A DNA stretch of 64,000 bases, from positions 37,444,356-37,508,355 of the forward strand of contig OV277870.1 of the NCBI GenBank assembly GCA_922989275.2, read 5' to 3'. The stretch comes from Gari tellinella (lineage: Eukaryota > Mollusca > Bivalvia > Cardiida > Psammobiidae). Position 1 is the stretch's first letter, and each line of letters starts with the position of its first letter. The notes beneath the pieces were generated by a model. The model saw nothing but the letters and a program-made list of their open reading frames with translations. It had not been told where the DNA came from and ran no database searches. The translations under genes were made by a program, and so were the position numbers. Positions 21,046 through 31,654 of this stretch are shown piece by piece.

Positions 21046-21411
21046 TAGAACATATTAAGTGAAATCTTAATGATTAAGAAGGGGCGTAACGAGCGTTAGC
21101 GAGTGGCCCCTTCTTAACCATTAAGATTTCACTTAATATGTTCTAAATAACTTAGAATATAACCTATATGTTTATTGGCCGAGGACTACATAATTCCCAC
21201 GTAGCGTAAACAAAGCTGGCTTATTCTGGTTGTGAGATCGCCCAAATATGGCATTCTTTACAACTAGTTGCTACGAGGCGGAGTTATCTATACCGCGCAC
21301 AAGACACCACGCGACGTCGAAACACAACAAAATTCTTAATGATTAAGTGCCGTACGTAATGGGGCACAAACGGCAGTTTGATTGGTTAAAAATGTAGGTT
21401 ATATTCTAAGA
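21046..21411 (+). repeat. F-family repeat with hairpin, copy 1
   Basis: A palindrome at 21046-21147 (CATATTAAGTGAAATCTTAA, GGGGC centre) abuts a 262-bp unit with inverted ends CTTAGAATATAACCTA and TAGGTTATATTCTAAG. The same pair of parts in the same order occurs at 35036-35400, so they move or persist together. Confidence 0.7.
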
Positions 21412-21570
21412 TCGCTTATAGTACAATTCACCTGCTTAAGAAACATGCTGGATCAAGATAAGATGTCAAGTAACTGAGCGCCTGATTAGAAATTAGACTG
21501 TTTGTAATTGTGTGATAATTCTTGAAGTGTACAATGACTTGAACTCTAGCATGAAATGTTTACTCAGTGT

Positions 21571-21712
21571 TGACCCATTCCCACATATAGTAAGTTTCTA
21601 GTTGAAGACATGTAACCACTTAAAGCAGGTTGAAAGTAAAGCAGAATGCGCCTAAAGGCGCATTCTGCTTTACTTCCATCCTGCTTTGAGCAACCATCTG
21701 CTAGGGTATAAC
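21571..21712 (-). repeat. B-family element, one flank lost
   Basis: Hairpin 21619-21690 is nearly perfect with centre GAATGCGCCTAAAGGCGCATTC. The left flank GACCCATTCCCACATATAG resembles the B end; the outer right half is missing. Confidence 0.7.
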
Positions 21713-22768
21713 ACTTTTTCTTATAGTGCATAATGACAATGACAATAGTTTATTTTTGCAATATAAGGCCTCCAGCCCAAAATACATGCTGCACAATAAT
21801 TATGTAGCGTCAACAGTTTTCTGATTTAAAAATATTTAATCCAACGTTTACGAATGATGTAAGTGTTTAGAACATTATGCAAATATTTTGCAACATAGAT
21901 GTTTATTTGACAATATTACACTAAAGTTTCTTTTGAAAGGCTCTCAATCAGCAATATTTGGTGAAATATTGCTTACTAAGAGTCATTCAAAGAAAACTTT
22001 ATATTTCAATTCTGTCCAGGCATGGTTACGTTAGTAACAAAAGTTGCAAAACAGTTGCAGTTTTCATATATCCATGACTATAAGGTGATACTGTTTTCTT
22101 TAGCGAAGGAATAAATTAATGACGTATGACGTGAAAAGGCGTATATATGGGGTAAAAACGAGAAACATGAAATGTATGTAAATCTGCATGAGATTTAAGT
22201 ACAGAAGGATGTACTTTATTCTTTCCCAATACTCCAGAGACATTCCTACCTTGTCGTAGTTCTTGAGCTTAATTGTCATAGGAAAAAAAGGAAGGCTGGG
22301 TTTATTCACATGCCGGCTTCTTCGCAACGAATGAGATTAGACAAAACCATCTTCCTTAAATCATCTTCATATCACTTCATTACCACTGATCGGCGCTATA
22401 TGACTTATTTTGTGTCGCAGTGCCGTAAACCCCAACTCATCAATCCATCCACCTTTCCCAATAACTCGTTTCTTCTGAAATATTTATTCCTGTACAAAAT
22501 GGTAACCCGGTGTCAGATAAGGATTCAAACCACCATTCAAATAAAATTTAATTCAGCGCAATTGTCAAAAAGCTGTTATTGTAAGAACATTGTACGCTAT
22601 TGCTATTCATTTTCATGGCAAATAATCGCGCGTTCTGCCTTGTACATGAATATATTTCAACGCCATCTGATTTAGATAAGAAATCTTCCGTGGGTATATC
22701 TATTATCATTATGTCGTTGAAATGGGATTAAGTCTGAAATGTCACCACGGTTAATGTCTTATTTAACT

Positions 22769-22881
22769 AAACAAATCAGATATCGCAATTTCTATGAGTT
22801 CGCCAAATGTATTAGACACCAAACGTAGACATGCAGATTCGAATTTAGTGAAATATCAGAGGGTATTGCATCTGTGAATTA
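22769..22881 (+). repeat. direct repeat left of D1
   Basis: TAAACAAATCAGATATCGCA to CTGTGAATTA. A second copy with about 10 differences starts right after D1 at 23283. Confidence 0.8.
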
Positions 22882-23282
22882 CAGTGAAACTCCTCTTAAC
22901 CGGAACCTCTGAATACCGGAACTCTCTCTAAACCGGACAAAAACGTTGGTCCCATTTCCAACCCTTCTTTATCTTAACCCATTACATATTAAACATGACT
23001 TTTACGCCTTTAATTTATTCCTTCACTGAAGGAAATACATTCATGAATATGTATTATCAGAAATATTTTTATATTCTAGCAGATAATAGCTTAAAGCAGG
23101 TAAAAAGTAAAGTAGAATGCGCCTTAGGGTGCATTCTGCTTCACTTTCAACCTGCTTTAAGTGATCAGCTATCTTCCATACTAGAAACAAGCTATGGGTT
23201 AAAACCCTTCTAAACCGGAAACCCCTCTAAATCGGAAATTTATGTTGTCCCAACACATGTCCGGTTTAGAAGGGTTTCACTG
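22882..23282 (+). repeat. D-family MITE carrying a B element
   Basis: CAGTGAAACTCCTCTTAACC and GGTTTAGAAGGGTTTCACTG are inverted ends flanked by TA. Internal CTAAACCGGACA words repeat in both orientations. A B element occupies 22974-23202. The ends resemble pogo/Tigger-type CAGTGAAACC termini. Confidence 0.8.
22974..23202 (+). repeat. B element nested in D1
   Basis: TTAA at 22974-22977 and 23199-23202. Hairpin 23090-23161 has centre GAATGCGCCTTAGGGTGCATTC. The same nesting point is found in D2 and D3. Confidence 0.8.
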
Positions 23283-23399
23283 TAAACAAATCAGATATTG
23301 CCAATTTTATGAGTTCACCATATGTATTAGACACCTACGTAGAAGTGCAGATTCGAATTTAGTGAAATATCAGAGGGTATTTAATCTGTGAATTATATG
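23283..23399 (+). repeat. direct repeat right of D1
   Basis: TAAACAAATCAGATATTGCC to CTGTGAATTATATG, the partner of 22769-22881. Bases 23400-23670 show nothing else. Confidence 0.8.
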
Positions 23400-23673
23400 A
23401 TTGCTGTGATAATTATATGTACTGAAACTAATTTGTATTGTTAACAGGAAACGGTTATTATTAAGATTTGACAGTAAACTTTCTGTAAGAAGAACATACA
23501 GAACAACTTATGCAAGAAACGCGAAATACCGTGATTCAAATATTTTAGCTACTTTATTACCATTTTCTTTAGTTTTTGGGGTCTGGGTTTATATGTTTTG
23601 CCCCAAACTGTTTGCCAAACCTAGTCGCGATCAACTGGCAAAGTGCTGGGACGGAAGACTTTTAGTAGATCTA

Positions 23674-24075
23674 CAGTGAAACCCCTCTTAACCGGAGATG
23701 TTTGGGGACTACATAAAATTCCGGTTTAGAGGGGTTTCGGGTTTAGAGGGGTTTTAGCCCAATGCTTGTTTCTAGTATGGAAGATAGCTGATCACTTAAA
23801 GCAGGTTGAAAGTAAAGCAGAATGCACCTTAAGGTCCATTCTGCTTTACTTTCAAAACGCTTTAGGGTATCATCTGCTAGAATATAAAAATATTTCTGAA
23901 GATACATACTTATAGATGTATTTTCTTTAGTGAAGGAATAAATCAAAGGCGTAAAAAGGCATATTTAATATGTAATGGGTTAAAATAAATAACGGTTGGA
24001 AACGGGACCAACGTGTTGTCCGGTTTAGAGAGAATTCCGGTATTTATATGTTCCGGTTTAGAAGGGGTTTCACTG
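23674..24075 (-). repeat. D-B composite, inverted copy
   Basis: CAGTGAAACCCCTCTTAACC to GGTTTAGAAGGGGTTTCACTG, TA on both sides. It is 402 bp long and read on the minus strand aligns end to end with D1, including the B element at about 23754-23983 inserted at the same place (TTAACCCATTACATATTAAA on the minus strand). Confidence 0.8.
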
Positions 24076-24084
24076 TACTTTGCT

Positions 24085-24334
24085 TTAACTCTTTCCTCCC
24101 TGAAACTTTTAATGGACAATTCCTGTTTCCAATTAAGTCTTGTTCATTTCTGACTTTTAAGGGTTGTTTTGTCAATGTTTGGCATTATGACAAACAGTGA
24201 GGACCCTGATCAGAGGGCTCCTTTCGGAGCCCTCTGATCTGGGTCTTCACTGTTTGCATAGGACAAGTGTACTATTCGCATGTTCACTTTTTGAAAAGGA
24301 CGCCTATAGGCGGGACTAGGGTTCAAAGGGTTAA
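24085..24334 (-). repeat. C-family TTAA element
   Basis: TTAACTCTTTCCTCCCTGAAA to GGGTTCAAAGGGTTAA. Perfect hairpin around 24192-24255 with GGGCTCCTTTCGGAGCCC centre. Its right TTAA (24331-24334) is also the left TTAA of the next element. Confidence 0.85.
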
Positions 24335-24537
24335 CCCCTTCAAGCTGGAAACATTTGTGATACCTTTTGCAAACAGTTTGCACCCAAATCAGACGTCGAG
24401 TAATTCGGTGTCTAATCCGGATCCAAATTGGTTGAAGCTCTGGTGATATTTTGACCGAAATGCTCATAAATCAACTTAGATAATGTTGGAGATGGCAAAA
24501 TTTGTAGACGACAGTTGAACAATACGTTGAGGGTTAA
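24331..24537 (+). repeat. A-family TTAA element sharing TTAA with C
   Basis: TTAACCCCTTCAAGCTGG to TTGAGGGTTAA. A weakened A hairpin: CAAATCAGACGTCGAGTAAT and GGTGTCTAATCCGGATCC. Confidence 0.65.
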
Positions 24538-24562
24538 AATGAACTGCACGTAATTCCAATTA

Positions 24563-24772
24563 CAGTGAACCCCCTCTTTTACGACCACTAAATTGTGTTA
24601 ATTATAAGGTGTTTACGACAGGTGACTGCTTCAAACAAGGTTACAGTAAAATAGAAAGGTCCTTTAGAAACGTTTTATTTTACTGTCACCTTGCTTGAAG
24701 CTGCCACCTGTGTTTTAAATAATCAACTACCATTCGTTTTAGTTGTCTTAATAGTTTTACTGTAACGCATTT
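24563..24772 (+). repeat. M-family MITE, copy 2
   Basis: CAGTGAACCCCCTCTTTTAC after TA, and AATAGTTTTACTG before TA. Central palindrome: GACAGGTGACTGCTTCAA, ACAGTAAAATAGAAAGG and inverse. Confidence 0.6.
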
Positions 24773-24989
24773 TTCATTTATCATTCGCAAATGTTGTATA
24801 TCTATTTGTCAAACGTTTATTCTAGATATACACGTCAAATCAAGGTGTCAAACAATCGGGATCCAGATCCAAGGAGATCCTAGGTGTCTCGACGTGACTC
24901 ATACTTTTCGTATTCTGCTTTCAAATGTGCCTACATCATGCAAATGTTAATCAAAATACATTGGTTTTTCTCATAAATCATCTGTATTG

Positions 24990-25190
24990 CAATCGATACT
25001 TCGAACTCGCTTAAATCGAATTTACCAGTATTTTATAAGTTGAATATCAGGTACTCAATCTCGCTGAAGTCAGATATACCCGTATTTCAAAGTTAAAACG
25101 TGGCTAACGTGGCTAAGCCACGTTTTAACTTTGAACTATGGGTATATTCGAACTAACGCGAGTTCGAAAATAGAGATTCGACTCTATAGC
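24990..25190 (+). repeat. pogo-like MITE with internal palindrome
   Basis: CGATACTTCGAACTCGCTTA and AACGCGAGTTCGAAAATAGA, then GATTCGACT, are inverted ends. Centre: TTCAAAGTTAAAACGTGGCT and its complement. Related to 10869-10955. Confidence 0.55.
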
Positions 25191-25344
25191 ATTGACATTC
25201 TGCTAATTATGTCCATGGTCTAACATTGGCTCACACATTAAAGGGTATGACGTTATATTAGTCACATTTCATTTGAACAATCAATGTTTTAATTCTACAG
25301 CTCGTATGAACTTTTGGTGTAGCTTATTTTCAAATCAATTAAAC

Positions 25345-25640
25345 AATCTAATATCCATGAATTAAAATTCTAACGAATGCTCATTGCGACAAAGAGTTGA
25401 CAGAAGTTCTATTATCGTAAATAGCTCTCCTGTAATCACTGTTGAATTGTGTTTTATGAAGGTGACACGTCGTAAACAAGTACGCTGATGACATTTACCG
25501 CATCGTGAAATATAATTTTGTTATCAGAAATGCATCCTTAGTGCAAAAGGAGAGAGCGCTAATTACTATTTTCTGAAATCTAAGTATCATTGACAATATA
25601 AATTCAAATACTCGCTATCTGCCAATATAATATATGAACA
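25345..25640 (+). repeat. Q-family dispersed repeat, copy 1
   Basis: ATATCCATGAATTAAAATTC, ACAAAGAGTTGACAGAAGTT, AATAGCTCTCCTGTAATCAC, TTGTGTTTTATGAAG and TATCTGCCAATATA match 37675-37990 in inverse. Class unknown. Confidence 0.7.
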
Positions 25641-25641
25641 T

Positions 25642-25866
25642 TTAACCCATTCACTGCCTTACCCCGAGTACAATGGGATATTGCCAACAGTTTTGATCCT
25701 TATCAAACACGTAACGCGGAGTTTGATCATGATCCAAACTGTTTGACACTCATTTCAATATTTCTTAATATATAAGTCAAACCCCTAAAATTTCTATTTG
25801 AGACAAAAACCAACAGACAGACGGCATTATTTAAATCTTTTGACGTCATGCCAGTGAAGGGGTTAA
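25642..25866 (+). repeat. A-family TTAA element
   Basis: TTAACCCATTCACTGCC to GCCAGTGAAGGGGTTAA with TTAA at both ends. Hairpin arms TTTTGATCCTTATCAAACAC and GTTTGATCATGATCCAAACT have lost the GACGCCG core. Confidence 0.75.
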
Positions 25867-26078
25867 AGAAACAACCACTTTCTACCAATATCGATAAAGT
25901 GACTTTTTATATAAAATAACCCATGGGTAGTTCATTTTATACAAATGATTATTTTAGGCAAGATCAACATACCACACAAATATCTGGTATCATGGATAAT
26001 TATTACAATTGGTGTTTATGTTCACTTGGTGATATAGTCTAGACTTAATCCCGAGGCTCTGTTGGTATTGTTCGATTT

Positions 26079-26567
26079 TTCTGACCTGTCAGAGTTATTT
26101 TTAAGAACAGAATAGTTCATAATTGTAAATAGATAACAGGGTAACATCGGATCTATATAGTCGTACACTTTCCAACTTAATCATGATACGCATGTAACGC
26201 GTGCAGCACGAGACAGCTGCGCTGATAATGATATGTTATTCATTCTCAATAAACGTGTTTATGCTAAAAGCTATTATGTCCATTGCAAACAGGTTGGAGC
26301 CAGATCAGACGCCGGGTAACCCGGCGTCTGATCAGGCTCCAACCTGTTTGCCATCCAGATTAAAAAGATAAAATTAATTTTCCACAGTTTTGTGTATTGT
26401 GTTTGCGTTTATTCGGGAAATGATAATGTCTTCTCTACTGTACATTACGCACAAATATACAGCTTTCCGTATCCCTAGCTGACTGTACGGAAATCAACGA
26501 GTACGGTGATCACCCCTTTTAAATTCTTAGAATGTTCCAATCTAAAAATAACTCTGACAGGTCAGAA
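26079..26567 (+). repeat. V-family element, uninterrupted copy
   Basis: TTCTGACCTGTCAGAGTTAT and ATAACTCTGACAGGTCAGAA are inverted ends. Perfect hairpin A at 26285-26352 (CCGGGTAACCCGG centre). It serves as empty-site reference for the U insertion in 2739-3757: here AAAATTAATTTTCC stands where U sits. Confidence 0.75.
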
Positions 26568-26689
26568 GAATACACTAATAAACAAAACGACAAAATCTTA
26601 TAGATCTTATTCACCTAGGTGTACTAAACTGCATCATCATCCACAGCATCATCCGAGTCATCAGTCCCTGAGAGTTCTGGGGTATGTCT

Positions 26690-26870
26690 TACGAAACGTT
26701 GTACGACCAAAACGGTCGTAAGTCAAAACTTTAAAGTACATCTAATTCTGTCTTGTGACAAGACGATTCCAAAGAGATGTCACAAAACAGGATTAGATGG
26801 AGAAATAAATAATAATTGACAACTTACGACAACATTTGCCGTACGACGTGTTGTAAGACGAACCCCGGAT
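26690..26870 (+). repeat. G-family MITE, partial
   Basis: ACGAAACGTTGTACGACC, ACGGTCGTAAGTCAAAACTT, CATCTAATTCTGTCTTGTGA and GACGATTCCAAAGAGATG match G copies at 31206 and 39442, with eroded GGGCCC ends. Confidence 0.6.
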
Positions 26871-27000
26871 ATCTAACACGAAACTCTAAGGATGAGGGTC
26901 TACAGTGTTGACCCGTGAGGTTCCGGCTACCAACATACATGTATACAAAATGTGTAAAATGTTAATCCTAATATGAGTTATGTAACTGTGAATCGCAATA

Positions 27001-27530
27001 TATTTTATAACATAACCAACATTGTTTATTTCTCGTATATAACTAGTTGTTTAACTATGCAAATGAGGTTGTATTACTAGAATGTGTATTCCTGTGCGCT
27101 GTCAACATTTGTTAACAAATATGGCGTCAAACGACATTTCTGTAGGTGATCGAGTGGCTATAGATGGGAAGGGACAGTGAATGGTTTTGCTCCCTAGATT
27201 TACTCTGAATAAATCGGCATTAACCTTGGAACTACTGTTTGCATGTTTACTCACTTGGGCGGTCAACTCACGCGTCATCCATTGATTTATAAGGAAGCTA
27301 ATAAGCTAAAAATAAATAAAAATAAGTATCGATATGGTAAAAACAACATTGCCAAGTTATGCTATAAAAAGAATCTAACATGCGTGTTCATAATTTATTG
27401 GACTTTTAAAAACCATCTTTTAACAAAACGATAAAAACTCGACAAGCCTAGTTGTTATCGTTTTCTAAAAGACTCTCTCTATAAATCCAATAAATTATGA
27501 ACACTCATGTGAGATCCGATATATAATTTT
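27001..27530 (+). repeat. T-family repeat, copy 1, with hairpin
   Basis: TATATAACTAGTTGTTTAAC, GCGCTGTCAACATTTG, GATCGAGTGGCTATAGATGG, CACGCGTCATCCATTGA and AAGGAAGCTAATAAGCT recur in order at 49131-49670. A hairpin at about 27380-27510 has arms TGTTCATAATTTATTGGA and TCCAATAAATTATGAACA. Confidence 0.75.
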
Positions 27531-27688
27531 GCGCTATATAAATGTCATGTATTAATCCACACTAATAGGATGCCCTTTCAGTCGCCTGTACTATCTGTGA
27601 CTGCAGATCGTTTGGTATGTCCTGTCATTCCTAGGACGCTAAACACCCGTCAGATTAATTTGGGCAGGAAATCGACTGCCACCGACTT

Positions 27689-27891
27689 GACTAATTCACT
27701 GCCCTACCCCGAGTACAATAGTTTTTTGAAAACAGTTTTGATCCTGATCAGACAGCTTGACGCTGCGTCTGATCAGGGTCCAAACTGTTTGACACTCATT
27801 TCAATACTTTATGTCAAAATACCCAAAATTTAAATTTGAGAACTAAAGGCAGACGACAATTATTTTAAACAAATGACGTCATCGCAGTTAA
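27689..27891 (+). repeat. A-family TTAA element
   Basis: ACTAATTCACTGCCCTACCC to GACGTCATCGCAGTTAA. Hairpin about 27731-27789 with ATCCTGATCAGACAGC and GCGTCTGATCAGGGTCC. Its right TTAA (27888-27891) starts the next element. Confidence 0.7.
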
Positions 27892-28101
27892 CCCTTAGCC
27901 CGCCAAATAAATTGTCGTCTGCTATATTTCTCGTCTGCTTCAAGTTTCAAAGTGCTTCAAAGTTGCTCAAAATTGCTGAAAATGTTGTCCGAGTGTCAAA
28001 CAGCTTGGATCCGGATGAAACGCCGAGTTACTCGGCGTCTCATCCGGATCCAAGCTGTTTGCATATGGAGCTTTAGTCGTGAGTGGCAGGCTAAGGGTTA
28101 A
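27888..28101 (+). repeat. A-type TTAA element with altered hairpin
   Basis: TTAACCCTTAGCCCGCCA to TGGCAGGCTAAGGGTTAA. Perfect hairpin 27999-28060: CAGCTTGGATCCGGATGAAA, CGCCGAGTTACTCGGCG centre. Here the usual GATCAG is GATGAAA/TCTCATC, paired on both arms. Words AAGTTTCAAAGTGCTTCAAAG repeat nearby. A second right end (GGCAGGCTAAGGGTTAA) lies at 28340-28376. Confidence 0.75.
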
Positions 28102-28233
28102 GGTTCATTCTGCCTTACTTTCAGTTTGCTTTAAGCTACTAGTATTTCTTATGATGTATAAATTGGAACTATTTTCTTCAGTTGAGGAATAAATTAAATG
28201 TGTTAAATGGCACTTCTATGGGGGAAAGGGTTG
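28098..28233 (-). repeat. B-family half element
   Basis: TTCATTCTGCCTTACTTTCA, AACTATTTTCTTCAGTTGAG and CTATGGGGGAAAGGGTT: the outer half of B on one side of the hairpin. Confidence 0.6.
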
Positions 28234-28339
28234 AGGGTTTACAGCAGAGGATCAGGGCACCTTTTCATAAATCTTTGTACCACAAATGTTAGATTAAAGT
28301 CAGATTATAAAAGTCACATGTAATTATCATTTATTTTAT

Positions 28340-28376
28340 ATGGAGCTATAGTCGTGCGTGGCAGGCTAAGGGTTAA
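28340..28376 (+). repeat. solo end of A-type element
   Basis: TATGGAGCTATAGTCGTGCG then GGCAGGCTAAGGGTTAA repeats the right end of 27888-28101. Bases 28380-28720 hold only AT-rich DNA. Confidence 0.6.
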
Positions 28377-28730
28377 CTACATGGAAAAAAGCAGACAATG
28401 GCGTAGTTATGTTACATTTATACACGAATTGTTCCGTGAAATTTACATTTTCTTAGAGGTTTGGAATAACAGTAACCTGTTAAAATCTGTTAAAATAATA
28501 TTGTAATGTCTTTTTGCTATAGACGATATCCTTTGCTGAAATTTAAAGAAAACATTTCCTATATAGATCTATTAATTACTTTTAGTACAATTCATGGAAT
28601 CCTCATTCTAATATTGATTTTATAATTATCATGATTACGTATTATTATAAGTGTTGCTGTTGTTGTTATTGTTGATGTTGTTCGTTATTTTTATGTCATC
28701 AGTATAGTACTTTATTTAAGAAATGAACTG

Positions 28731-28930
28731 ATTTTTCGGCGTTCAAGCAAAATAAACGACAGAAAATTATCAGAAAATACCATGAATTGCGCTAGCGATT
28801 CATTGTATTTGCCAACAATTTTTCTGTCGTTTATTTCGCTTGAACGCCGAAAAAAATCAGTTCATTTCTATTTGCTGTAATTTCTAATATTAAATTAACA
28901 TTTTGTTAGTAGGCATGTATGTTTAATCAA
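28731..28930 (-). repeat. I-family hairpin element
   Basis: Long inverted arms: GAAATGAACTGATTTTTCGG, CGTTCAAGC.AAATAAACGAC and their complements at 28815-28870. The half copy is at 19175-19340. The GTTAGTAGGCATGTATGTTT flank is shared too. Confidence 0.7.
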
Positions 28931-28969
28931 TATTATAAGTTAATAACACTTCTTTTAATCTAATAAACA

Positions 28970-29290
28970 TGTTGATAAATGACTAGATGCAATGAACATT
29001 GTTCTTTGTCGTCGTTCACAGACACATGTTGGTTGGTAGAAACAAGGTGTCTTCGCATACATCATACCCTGTCCTTGGTGTATATTTAGATTAATGCGAT
29101 GTATTTATACAACCCAGAGGCAATTGACAACGCATATTGATGGCAATATATTTCTTTACCACCCCAAGGATTTCTTAGAATCCCTAGTGTTTATTAATGC
29201 GGGTTGAAGCTTATCCTAAATAATGCCCAAACGTGAGCCCATTCGCTGTAGCCTAAATAATGATCAGTCATTTCTCATTTTACCAAATTA
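28970..29290 (+). repeat. P-family repeat, copy 2
   Basis: TGTTGATAAATGACTAGATG, AGATTAATGCGATG, AGAATCCCTAGTGTTTATTA, GCGGGTTGAAGCTTATCC and GAGCCCATTCGCTGTA follow the order of 18115-18700, without the nested C element. Confidence 0.65.
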
Positions 29291-29574
29291 TCACCGGTTT
29301 TGACAAATAACGGCGCATGGTTAACATACATTTAATATTTCAAACATTGGAAACATTAATAAAATTAACGTAACAACTGTCAAATCAGCATTTAAGCACG
29401 TTGCAGTTTATACAGAGATCGTGCGAATCGGGCAATGTTTCATTTCGACAACAATCGACCGACTGAAATGTACATTATTTAGTCACTTTCTTGACAGGTT
29501 TTAATGCTCACCTTTATATAGTTTGTTTCAATAAAGAAGACACAAGTATAATTATATGATGGAAGATGATGAAT

Positions 29575-29800
29575 AACTAGCTGTACTCTCACAATAAGTG
29601 TAACAACTTCGAGTATTAAGTACATACCACGCATATAAATATTCATAGTATAACAATTTTGTACAGACAAACCACAAGTCATAAAATAGATCATTACTTT
29701 CTTACCCATTTATCAGCCACCATCACGATAGATGCTTCTTTCTTTAAACCAGACACTTTTCTTATTTGCGGAAAAAAGATGTGAAAGATATACTACCAAT
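29575..29800 (+). repeat. Z-family repeat, copy 1
   Basis: GTACAGACAAACCACAAG, TCATTACTTTCTTACCCA, CACCATCACGATAGATGCTT and AAGATGTGAAAGATATACT match 51660-51900. Here no D element follows, giving an empty-site comparison. Bases 29800-30110 show nothing else. Confidence 0.6.
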
Positions 29801-30114
29801 GTAATAAACGAACAATTGATGTGAATAATTCCATTTAACATACTAGAAATAATTGAAGCTGTGGCGAAAGTCTACAGTGTGCCCTTTTGTTCATTCATAA
29901 TCATTGCGAAAATATCGAGTAATTTCTTTAATTCAGATAACCAACAAGTTTTATGCTATATACTAATTTATATATCGATACACATAAGTTCTTAGGTATC
30001 GAGTGCGGGGTAACTTCTGAAAACCTAACTGTTTTATCATAATAAAGTTTGTCTTGATAATGCGATGAACCTATTCTTTATAGTCTATTATGCTTGCTGG
30101 AATATTTCAGTATA

Positions 30115-30420
30115 CAATGAAACCTCCGAAATCCGTACCCCCGAAAACCGGAATTCTCCCTAAACCGAACAAATATTTTGGTCCCGAAAATATTGTTCTT
30201 TGTTCTATATAAGAAAAACCTCCGAATACCGGAACCTCCGAATTCCGGAAACCGAACAAATATTTTTGAAAATTCAGACTGTTTCTATACAAATCTACCT
30301 CTGAAAACATACATATGGATCAATTCTTGTTCATTTGAAAAAACCTCCCTAAACCGGAAGCCTCTGAAAACCGAACTTTTTCCTCAGTCCGGAGAGGTTC
30401 GGTATTCGGAGGTTTCACTG
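30115..30420 (+). repeat. D-family MITE without B
   Basis: CAATGAAACCTCCGAAATCC and CGGTATTCGGAGGTTTCACTG between TA dinucleotides. Internal AACCGAACAAATATTTTG, CCTCCGAATACCGGAA words. A sister subfamily of D1-D3 with no nested element. Confidence 0.75.
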
Positions 30421-30552
30421 TATATATATGTGAGGGTGAGCTTGTGACGCAGCAATGTTTATCCATACCGGTAGAATATCACTTTGTAGTCTAATGAAAT
30501 ATAGCCAACATTACAGACATTGATGTTTGCAAATGTTAGTAGAAACTAGGAT

Positions 30553-30715
30553 TGAAAGATTGATTGATTTGGGTTTTACGTCACTGCGACACAAATGTGG
30601 TCATATAGCACGATGTAAATGAGTCCTATTTTGACGGAGTCTTACCACTCTGCATGTTTGGGCTTTTGGGTGTTCTATCCCCACATCCCACTAAGGGTAG
30701 GTATTAAAGAGTTGA
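30553..30715 (+). repeat. possible short dispersed repeat
   Basis: GATTGATTTGGGTTTTACGT, GACACAAATGTGGTCATATA and CTATCCCCACATCCCAC look like a repeat domain I associate with molluscan intergenic DNA. There is no second copy in this window, so the call is tentative. Confidence 0.25.
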
Positions 30716-30932
30716 AGTAGTAAATCTGTGATATAGACGTATTCATAAATATAGAATTTAACTATATTGTTGACATAACGTTTTATAACAAATATTTCGA
30801 GCAATACTGAAGAATATTAACCTATATGATGTTCCTCAATTGTTCTGATATAGTTTGTAAGTTTAACGGACTGTAATAATTATTGATAATCGCAATCGTT
30901 GGATGTGTCAGACACGTATCTTCAAACGCAAT

Positions 30933-31149
30933 TTAACCCCTTCACTGCCGTGACGTCATCAATTTTAAACAGTTGTCGTCTGCCTTTATTTCTTAAATTG
31001 TAATTTTTGCTATCTTGACTGAAGAAATATTGAAATGAGTGTCGAACAGTTTGAATCCTGACCAGACGCCGCTTTACGCGGCGTCTGATCAGGATCCAAA
31101 CTGTTTGCAAAAAATTGTTGTGCTCGGGGTAAGGCAGTGAAGGGGTTAA
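30933..31149 (+). repeat. A-family TTAA element, type copy
   Basis: TTAACCCCTTCACTGCCGTG to AGGCAGTGAAGGGGTTAA, a 14-bp terminal repeat. The left arm holds GACGTCATC and GTCGTCTGCC; hairpin about 31044-31109 has GAATCCTGACCAGACGCCGC and GGCGTCTGATCAGGATCC. Confidence 0.85.
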
Positions 31150-31205
31150 CGCCTGGTCTGCCTCACCTGGCGTACATTGGTTTTGTAAACTATTTAGGGT
31201 CCTGA

Positions 31206-31449
31206 GGGGCCCGTTTCATAAAACTTCGTACGATAAATGTTGTCGTAAGTCAGAAATTTAAAATCTCAATTATTTTTTATTTTTCCATCTAATCCTGTCT
31301 TGTCACATCTCTTTGGAATCGTCTTGAAAAAGACGATTCCAAAGAGATGTTACAAAACAGGATTATATAGAGAACTCAGAAATTAAATGTATTTTAGAGT
31401 TTTTACTTATGAAAGTTTTTGTCGTACAAAGTTTTATGAAACGGGCCCC
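31206..31449 (+). repeat. G-family MITE with TGA duplication
   Basis: GGGGCCCGTTTCATAAAACT and AGTTTTATGAAACGGGCCCC ends, flanked by TGA (31203-31205, 31450-31452). Central palindrome: TCTTTGGAATCGTCTTG and inverse. The 3-bp duplication suggests a Harbinger-type element. Confidence 0.8.
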
Positions 31450-31654
31450 TGATCAGATGCCGAGTTGCTATTTATCTCATCAGGGTCGAAACTGTTTTCA
31501 CTCATATAGATGTTTCTAATGCCACTATTCTTATAATCTAAATTTTAGAAACAAGAGGTTTAACCAGACAATACGCAGTAAATGAGTTAAAACGATAAAC
31601 TACATTTTGATGGTCTTAAACTGTGGTAACAAAGAATAAGATGAGATATAAAAT

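Noticed and set aside
22310..22675. 121-codon open frame on +
   Set aside because: No recognisable domain, no start context or splice pattern; composition like surrounding DNA.
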